NCBI GenBank assembly: GCA_032622095.1
Contig: CP136064.1
Location: 213,418,205-213,482,204, forward strand
Direction: 5' to 3'
DNA from: Siphonodentalium dalli
Lineage: Eukaryota > Mollusca > Scaphopoda > Gadilida > Siphonodentaliidae
DNA length: 64,000 bases
Shown: positions 56,691 through 64,000 of the stretch, one piece after another
Layout of the letters: each line of letters opens with the position of its first letter
Position numbering within the stretch: the first letter of the stretch is position 1
Translations under genes and position numbers: made by a program
Notes under the pieces: model-generated
Seen by the model: the letters and a program-made list of their open reading frames with translations, nothing else
Told to the model about the DNA's origin: nothing
Database searches by the model: none

Positions 56691-57022
56691 CTCTCATGTC
56701 CATTATCAAATTATGTTTTAGGCCTATGTCCAAGTATGACGTAATATGCATTTTCCACAACAATTATAGAATACTAGCTGAAAGAGGCTCACTTCGGGAG
56801 CCTTTATTCAGCGTCGGGAGCCTTTATTCAGCGAACATAATATTTCTTATGTTACTTCAATATATCGGCGTGCAAATAGGTTCATATTGGACCTAAATAA
56901 TTTGATTCTGGAATAAGCCATAGTGGACTTATACCCGTTATTCCGTTGAATGGCGCGGACCGCAGGTAAATCGCATATATAAAGAGTACATCTTCACATT
57001 TATTTCATTAATTTTTAAAAAA
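56691..57022. repeat. Right arm of inverted repeat M
   Basis: 56865-56970 holds AATAGGTTCATATTGGACCT, AATAAGCCATAGTGGACTTA and ATTCCGTTGAATGGCGCGGA, complementary to 55617-55760. CAGCGTCGGGAGCCTTTATT-type sequence is duplicated at 56793-56835. Confidence 0.6.
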
Positions 57023-57849
57023 TCAAATTAAAAAAAAACTATCGTCGTTATAACCTCCACCATGCAGGGCACTCCGAGTCACCACACCAACTTTGGTTGA
57101 AATAAGTCTAGGAGTCTGAGAGGAAAATCCGAACAGACAGGCAGATCCTACTCTTTTATACATATAGATAGGCATGATTTTAAGAAGAAAACAGCCAAAA
57201 GAAATAAAAGGTCTGCCGACCACAGTGTCACCGAAAACAGAATTTCCAATTAAACAATCCAAACTTGAGTTAACATCCGGAAACCAAAGAAAAAACAAGA
57301 AAAATTGAATTTTCTAAGTCGAAAAGCCCATAACTCTGAGAAAAATCATCGGATCAAATTCAAATTCGAACTTGAACTGTATTTTGATATCAATGACTCA
57401 CAAAAAAACGGAATTTTCAATTGAACAGTCCAAACTTGAGTTATCATCCGGAAAAACCAAAGAAAAAAGAAGAAAATTGAATTTTCTAAGTCGAAAAAAG
57501 TCCATAACTCTAGGACAAATCATCGGATCAAACTCAAATTCGAACTCAACCTGCATGTATCTTGATATGACTGATCCACATAAAAACGGTATTTGCAATT
57601 AAAGGATCCAAATTTGAGATATCATCCGGAAACCGAAAAAGTGAGAAATTTTCTAAGTAAAATAAAAGTTGAAAAAAACAGGAAAAAGGGAAATAATTCC
57701 ATAAAAAACACATGTGTTATTGGTTGAGACACCTACATACCAAGTTTCAATCAAATCGGATGATCATTACTGGAGTTATAACTCCGGACGGACGGACGGA
57801 CGGATGGACGGACGCGGCTGATTACAATAGTCCTCCGGAAATTTCGGGG
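57023..57849 (-). repeat. About 175-bp tandem repeats and GGAC minisatellite
   Basis: CCAAACTTGAGTTA(A/T)CATCCGG or a close variant recurs near 57265, 57430 and 57608 (periods about 171-178). AAATCATCGGATCAAA and GAATTTTCTAAGTCGAAAA accompany it. 57785-57820 is a CGGACGGA array followed by AGTCCTCCGGAAATTTCGGG. The organisation mirrors 56050-56690 in the opposite orientation, as if both were parts of related elements. Confidence 0.65.
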
Positions 57850-57945
57850 GACAATAACAGCCAAAAGAAATAACACACTATATGGTGTGTCGGCCATTCT
57901 GAGACATGTCTTCTGTTACCGGCCGAAGTTAACAGATCTCGTGCA
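57850..57945 (-). repeat. Family J block, copy 4
   Basis: ACACTATATGGTGTGTCGGC, TTCTGAGACATGTCTTCTGT and ACCGGCCGAAGT match copy 1 (51905-51975), with part of the middle missing. Confidence 0.6.
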
Positions 57946-59604
57946 CAGTACGCATGCATGCTTGTATACCTGACAATTGCCTTGCATGTTGTACTCTCGA
58001 TTTACGCGTTTAAATATATTTGGGACCCCATGTCCCCCCTCGAGACATACGAGAATCATTGATCTACAAGTTTTATGCTCTAAAATAACTGGTCAATGTC
58101 TACAATTTCCCAGCTTCTCTGATCTGTTTGCATTTTTTTCGCACAGAAGTGAGATAAACACTCTTTATCTTTACTATATCAGGACTAGACTAATAAGGGA
58201 CGCTCTTTATAGTTTCATGCTGTTTTAATTCTTTTGCACATTATTGAGACAAACACTCTTTAAGTATCATATCAGGCATAGAGTAACAAGGGATCGATCA
58301 ACACTATTTATATTATGCCCCCGACCATCCGGCCGCCCTTCCGTCTGTAACGGATATTTCACATCACAACTCAAGTATCGATATTCCAATTTGGATGTCC
58401 TTTGGTATATATGCCGGTAGATCAGCATTGTGGAAAGGATCTCCACATAGCATGTTTTGTCCACACTGTTTTTTCCAGAGTTATGGCCTTTGCTGGACTT
58501 ATTGTAAAACGCGCCAACGCACCCATAACACAAATTACGACGCGGTTGTCTTTATTATAGGACTTCGTTGTCCTTTGGCCTGGTGATATAAGCACAGGTT
58601 TGGGGAAAGGATATACACATACTACCGGTTTCGTCCATTAATTATTACCAGATTTAAGGCCCTTGTTTGACTTGGAAATTTGCGAATTTTTCAGTTTGTA
58701 ACTTATAGGTAAGGATCTTCTGATTCAGTTGTGCTTATCACCTTCATAATCTTCACCATTATAATTGACTATTGATAAAAATAAATTGCGTGAAACAATT
58801 ATATCCCAATCTGCTTCAATCATATTAATTATTTAATATAAGTACTTTATTCTGTGTAGCAAACTATGCATAAACCTGCCTGAGCACCAAATCTATAACC
58901 CCAGCATAATTTTGAGCGTGTTGTATAAAATCCGATACGATACATTGTGCCATAGGAATTACGCAGTGAAAATAATACAATGTTGGACATGAAATGGCTG
59001 TCAAAATGGCCGCAACTCCGAGCCTTGCTACGACGAAAGCAACCACTTGGGAGTGAATGAAAATATGTATTGATAATATACCAGTCTGTTAAATATCTTT
59101 AAAGGTACAACGATCACTACAACAGATCCATCTGAAGGATTTATCGGTCACTGCAACGCAAGTAAAAACCAACGATTAACGTCTTTAAAGTTCGGGTTTT
59201 CTGCTTAGAATACATCCAACATTCAGGCAAAAAATTCTGACATGCAACACACAGTCATTTTCCCCACAAACTGCGTGGTAGGTTCATTCGGCGTGATCAT
59301 TAATTTAATTTAACGCAGAAACTGGAGTGCATGGATTAGCACATCATCTCACCAGACCAAAGAGACGGTACATCATGCATTGTATGTATGACTAATTTTC
59401 ATGCTGTTACCAAACCTGTTTATTAGTGGACAATGTTTTTCATATATACTTCGGTCTGCACTTGACAACTGGAATATGCTACCACGCAATGTACACTACT
59501 GTTTTCAGTATATGTTGTTACTAATAATCGGAGGTTATGTAGTCTGTGTCACGAATATCTATACTCTGGTTGCGACCGTAGATATCACATTACATGCATG
59601 CACC
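57946..59604. other. No gene confirmed
   Basis: 58970-59005 contains GAAATGGCTGTCAAAATGGCCGCAA, the complement of a segment inside element I (18395-18425). A plus-strand frame from ATG 59512 opens MLLLIIGGYVVCVTNIYT and runs 43 codons. It is signal-like, but it ends in a stop beside a family C relic and has no donor. Confidence 0.4.
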
Positions 59605-59990
59605 CGTTCTAAACATGGGAACTGTTCGATGTTCTGACAGGGAAGATTATAACACTAAAAACAATGCAGGTAATATATTGCATGATTTAGGTGATCTTTG
59701 TGAGTCGATTTTGTTTTGCGTTAAGGAATTTCTCCCGGGTAATCAATTGCTTATGTATTGCGACATCGGCTTACAAGTCACGTAAATCATGCAATCTCGA
59801 GCTGGAACCACTATACCTGCTATGACACAGATTATTAAGGAACAAGTATTCACGAAGAAATATATTCCCTGCATTATTTGTTCAATGTTATAATGTTCCT
59901 CGTCAGAACAGGTCATAACATCGAAAAGTTTCCAGGTTTTGAACGTGTGGAAAATGATATCTACGTGCGTAGTCGGAGTAGAGGATGTAG
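59605..59990. mobile_element. Family C element, copy 4, old and incomplete
   Basis: The interior is recognisable: GAACAAGTATTCACGAAGAAATATATTCCC, CGACATCGGCTTACAAGTCA, AAAGTTTCCAGGTTTTGAAC and GATATCTACGTGCGTAGTCG correspond to copies 1-3. The TAGATCATGCC termini are lost, so limits are approximate. Confidence 0.65.
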
Positions 59991-60600
59991 AGGTTCTGTA
60001 TTGTAGCAAAAAATCAAACGATCTTCTCTGACAAAGAGCGTCCATGATTTCTTTTCCAATAAGCAGTGGATAATAAAGAGCGTTCTCGACTATGAGTATG
60101 ATGTTTGTACCCATTTTCAACGTAAGACTGGTGTATGCTTAAAGTGATGTGAAACACCCCGGTACGGTGGTCAAATAGAAATTGAGAATAATCTTGCTCA
60201 AAATAGTTATTTTTCACGAATATTAATCCAAACGACCAACACCCACCGTCATTCTTATATATTAATTAAATGCAACGACACTCGGTGACGAAATAATTTG
60301 GGTTAGTTTATCGCCTATAGTTGCGTCCCGAATCGATATGTAATATTTACAATTGACCGTAGTTCAGACGATGTTTACTATATGTCGATTATTTTGAAAA
60401 TTTCGGCGATGTTAGTAGAATGCTATATAACAGGTTGCCTTAGCGCCTGGGTACTATAATTTAACAATTTCACGCACCCGAACAAGTCATAATATGTCTT
60501 TAAGTTGATTTTCACAATGCATGTGCCTGTTTGTGCCATATACATGATGGTGATTTCAAGTATTTTTGTCTTTTGTCTGGTAAAATGAATATTACTTCAG
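59991..60600. other. No gene recognised
   Basis: AAAGAGCGT motifs (60034, 60076) recall the family F interior. Otherwise nothing identified. Confidence 0.4.
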
Positions 60601-61041
60601 GAAAGTTTGGCTAATTTGATGTCAAATCGGACCGCGGATATTAAAGGCCCACTTAATTTTCGAATCACCAGAGAACATTATATACAATATATTCCATATT
60701 ATATACCATTTGAAAGAGGAAGCTCCAAAACATTGTATTATCAATGGATCCGGTCGAATAAACTGGGAACATGTTGTTTTTGTCGAGGTACCGATGTGTG
60801 TACTGTGGTTAATTTAGATCCGGACTGTACTATAAAGTATATTATTCTATTGAGTTCTGATGCATTCTGGGTTGACAAAGAGGGAGGTCTTGGAATGAAT
60901 CTGATAATCTCTATCAATTGGTGGACACTCCCAGGCCCCAGCGGTGTAACGCTGGTTGGAAGCAACTACAATGCATACTGCCCTGCAATTATTCCATTAG
61001 TATGTACTGTGTATTCCACTCGAAACGATGTACCTACATAA
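60601..61041 (+). CDS. Orphan open frame, possible 3' exon, function unknown
   Basis: 147 codons from a candidate acceptor (TATTACTTCAG before 60601, preceded by a T-rich stretch) to TAA 61039-61041. The first ATG in frame is at 60619. The predicted sequence is protein-like in places (IQYIPYYIPFERGSSKTLYY, CCFCRGTDVC, WWTLPGPSGVTLVG) with six cysteines spread over 80 residues and no transmembrane run. I recognise no domain. A frame this long could arise by chance in AT-rich DNA of this length, so the evidence is modest. The minus strand over 60741-60965 is also open, a usual shadow. Confidence 0.35.
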   Translation, partial: ESLANLMSNRTADIKGPLNFRITREHYIQYIPYYIPFERGSSKTLYYQWIRSNKLGTCCFCRGTDVCTVVNLDPDCTIKYIILLSSDAFWVDKEGGLGMNLIISINWWTLPGPSGVTLVGSNYNAYCPAIIPLVCTVYSTRNDVPT

Positions 61042-62403
61042 ACATACGTATATAGAAAATCTATACTACATAAATAGAACAATAGACGCGACACGTTTAA
61101 TAATAATAATCGATACGTTCACGTACACCTCCATGTACTGCACATACAAAAGCTGTATCACGAATGAATCTTTTAAGAGAAAATCGTTTTCTTTATTGAT
61201 CCATTCCCCGATTCCAGCGGAATAACTCTATAACACGCCACCGTTAGAATATGTAAGAGTTATCCATCCTGTTTTTAAATCTCTATCAGTGGTGTCTCTT
61301 GCCGACAAGACCTCTGTTCCATTACCATAAATACCATATACCATAAATTATCGTCTGCTATCACATTGTTCCAATAATAGCACATATTCGTATAAAACAA
61401 TTTGGTGCATCAGGTTGCATCAGCTGCCTATGTGGAACGTGACATTCAATAGGATATATAATATCCTAATGGTATAATTAAGTAGACAGAATAGTTCCAC
61501 GCAAATATGACAATTATTTGGGAAACTCATTGGTTTCGTTTGATATATAACTTGATATATAATTTAACGGGAAATTCGCATGTTCTGCAATTGCGATCGT
61601 AATACTTGAATTGGTATCCGTGTATAATCACTACTTACCGGACCAGAACGGACAGGGAAATAGACGACGACCACTTTTCGTCGATAGGTTTTGCTAGTTT
61701 TCGATACGATATCTCGACCTCCCTTCGTTTGATACTATCGAATTATATATTAAAAGTAAGGAAATTTCATTGCTAATAAGACACAATGAAATATATTGTG
61801 AATGAGAAGGAAGATTTTGAGAATCTATGAGGAATATGATAGATGATGTGTTTTTCCAAAAATCGGACTTGTGAACCTTGTCACTGTTATAGTATATATT
61901 GGTATATCTGGTAATTTCTCCAGGGGCCTGCGGCTATAAGATATAGACTTTATTTGTATAGTACAAGACTAAATTCGCCCGTCACAAAAAAGCTAGCAGT
62001 TCCAGTCGGCATACATGCATTGACAGTAATTTCATAATATTTTAATATAGTAAACCAAAATCGTAGTTAATATTTACAACGGTCTTTTGTGTTGCAGAAC
62101 TATATATGGTACAAAAAACATAGTTAATTTACAACGGTATTTTGTGTGGTAAATTTACTATGATAAAACCTATAGTTTTTACCATAGTAAATTAACCACT
62201 CAAAAGACCGTTTAAAATTACTTTAAATTCATTATGGTTTATTTTAATAATATTAATGAACGCTCTTTATTGTTTTCAAATTTTAACTTTCTAACCGACC
62301 TCCGGACTTAGATCCAGAGCAAATTCCAAATTATTAGGATAATTTTCCCATTTTGTGTCCCAACCCTTCTAACTGGTGAAAGATTCCAACCCAATCCTTA
62401 ATA
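61042..62403. other. No gene confirmed; weak foldback
   Basis: 62100-62215 is a diverged inverted repeat around TTTACTATGATAAAACCTATAG. A minus-strand donor GTAAGTAG at 61638-61631 follows a 34-codon open stretch (YRKLAKPIDEKWSSS) but lacks a clear acceptor. Confidence 0.4.
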
Positions 62404-62775
62404 TGTGACCCGCCATATCAAATCCAGTCGTAAGTCGGGATTTTTTAACCCTGTGTCAATGCATTCTCTTATATATGCGAGTCGACCATATGTCGCCTCG
62501 CATATATAAGAGAATGCATTGGCCTAACAATTTTTTATCATTTTTTAAAAATAAATTTTTCTTACAATTTTTAGGACATAAAATAAAAAACATACATTAC
62601 CCTGCAGAGAGCCCCACACATATATAGAAGCATATGGAAGAGTGTCGTCTGCTCATGTTTGTCTGGGGCTCTGTATGGGTGAAATTATAAAATTGTTAAA
62701 GAATACAAGAAAAAATTATTAAAATTGTTAGGCCAATGCATTCTCTTATATATGCGAGGCGACCTATGGTCGACT

Positions 62776-62779
<4 letters not shown>

Positions 62780-62808
<29 letters not shown>
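62780..62808. repeat. (TA)n microsatellite in the hairpin loop region
   Basis: About 14 TA units extend the natural CATATATA of a family A arm, showing how the hairpin can seed microsatellites. Confidence 0.9.
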
Positions 62809-62810
<2 letters not shown>

Positions 62811-63137
62811 TTATTTCCTCCATTCACGGAGAGTTATGAATAATATAAATTGACAAAAGGAAATTCAAATAATACAAGAACAGTAAGCATATATACAGTG
62901 GACATAACAACAAAGAATAGTCGCTAGGTGTTCAGCAAGCATACCCACACACGCATGCACATGTATATATTGATGCGAACAGACACCCATCGTACATACT
63001 CGCACGCCATCATACATGCAAATCCCACTCTAATACATGCATGCACACATACATATCAATACTCACACACAGACAGATATTCATACACGCATAAAACATA
63101 CATGCAATACATATACATGTGCTCATATGCCACGGTG

Positions 63138-63138
<1 letters not shown>

Positions 63139-63182
<44 letters not shown>
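63139..63182. repeat. (TA)n microsatellite
   Basis: About 22 TA units within CA-rich sequence. The surrounding long open frames (62928-63364) are low-complexity artefacts. Confidence 0.93.
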
Positions 63183-63185
<3 letters not shown>

Positions 63186-63404
63186 AGCGCGCAGACATAC
63201 ATACATACATCGCACAGACGCATGGCCCATCGCCAGTGATGACACACATCAGCACACACACCCTCACCCTCACACCCTCACCCTCATGCATTCTCTTATA
63301 TATGCGAGGCGACCTATGGTCGACTCGCATATATAAGAGAAAGCATTGGCACAGGGTAAAATAAATCCCGACTTACGACTGGATTTGATATGGCGGGTCA
63401 CATA

Positions 63405-64000
63405 TGGCTAATTATTCCCCAAACTATGGGGTCAATTCGGTCTTATATTTGACTGAACGTAGAACATTCTTCGATCCTGGGTCTAAAAACAATACAGTTT
63501 ACACCGAATATTTGTTGAGAAATTTAACTATAACGTTAATGTTTATTAGATCTATCATAACCTATATTTCTCAGTCTGAAAATTACAACTGTTTTGGTCA
63601 CCAGTCGATCGGATTATGAAATCATTCATGAAACCCAATTGTTGACCAATTTACCAAAAATGAGTAGAAGAAAGACACACAGTCCCTTCCTACTGTCGCC
63701 TCGCCCCTGGTGGATGCACTGCATGATTATACTCTGAAACGGAAAGTTTTACGTCGGATAATAAAGCGAATGCGACTTACTATTTCTTATAGCATATGGC
63801 AATAGTATTCAAGTTATAGCTCGCCATACACTACCATGCATTCGATGTGCAGAGGCCTACCCCTAAAATAGTTTCGGATTATCAAACGTTTACGTACACA
63901 TACCCGTACCCGTACATGTTTGAAGTCACAAACTCTCTATCGGTATAGTTGGTTCCTGTGGTAAACCGTGATAAATTTTTTTTGCGATCATGCATGGGTA
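63405..64000. other. No gene recognised
   Basis: A 71-codon plus-strand frame (63404-63619) has no recognisable feature. AT-rich to the window end. Confidence 0.45.

Larger units (their letters stand above)
62404..63402 (+). mobile_element. TA-target element carrying the family A hairpin core
   Basis: TA at 62402-62403 and 63403-63404. Inverted ends TGTGACCCGCCATATCAAAT / complement continue through CCAGTCGTAAGTCGGGATTT. Immediately inside are CCCTGTGTCAATGCATTCTC and GCATTGGCACAGGG, the family A core borders. Hairpins lie at 62457-62522, 62731-62780 (broken by TA repeats) and 63288-63348. The middle 62780-63287 holds two TA microsatellites and CA-rich low-complexity DNA, apparently an expansion or insertion. 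Confidence 0.88.

Noticed and set aside
59401-59637. Plus-strand frame with a signal-like MLLLIIGGYVVC start
   Set aside because: Its end runs into an old family C element, no splice donor follows the hydrophobic stretch, and the length is within chance.
61631-61741. Minus-strand exon ending at GTAAGTAG
   Set aside because: The 34-codon open stretch and donor are suggestive, but no acceptor with a pyrimidine tract was found and the length is within chance.

Overview
This is a repeat-dominated stretch of an animal nuclear genome. It is AT-rich by eye, has no bacterial-style operons and no long open frames, and contains a tRNA-derived SINE, Helitron-like ends, hAT, TTAA-target and TA-target DNA transposons, a LINE relic and spliced-type exon signals. 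The mix resembles published marine invertebrate genomes, but nothing here fixes the species or phylum. Family names below (A to M) are mine.

Layout. 1-15,800: small foldback DNA transposons (A: hairpin-core elements; B: TA-target palindromes; C: long palindromes with 9-bp target duplications), often inserted into one another, separated by sequence in which I recognise nothing. 16,535-19,104: a 2.6-kb non-autonomous element (I). 19,577-21,625: an A element split by a TTAA element carrying a 31-bp minisatellite and by a 1,005-bp hAT that still encodes a BED zinc finger. 22,229-25,384: an almost perfect 1,352-bp tandem array. 25,678-28,960: B, A split by a SINE, and a 1.8-kb hAT relic inside a duplicated host segment. 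29,500-39,430: homopolymer G/C tracts, minisatellites, a tetrameric palindrome (D) and Helitron-like elements. 39,430-48,900: lower repeat density, with an LTR-like repeat, a third C element and a 586-bp TTAA element. 49,200-53,220: a 9-bp-TSD mini-palindrome, a perfect 67-bp palindrome, two near-identical TTAA elements (F) and, between them, the only convincing start of a cellular gene: a minus-strand first exon encoding a signal peptide and ending in a consensus splice donor, with TATA and CCAAT motifs upstream. 53,300-62,400: a LINE 3' relic, dispersed blocks (J), a long inverted repeat (M), 175-bp tandem repeats and one orphan 147-codon open frame. 62,404-63,402: a TA-target element that also carries the A hairpin core.

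How it fits together. The striking pattern is a roughly 70-bp hairpin, present in about two dozen copies, that sits at the centre of elements with at least four unrelated sets of termini (three using TTAA, one using TA). It behaves like an exchangeable internal module. Target duplications allow the order of several insertions to be read directly. All family assignments come from reading the sequence; no database search or folding program was run.
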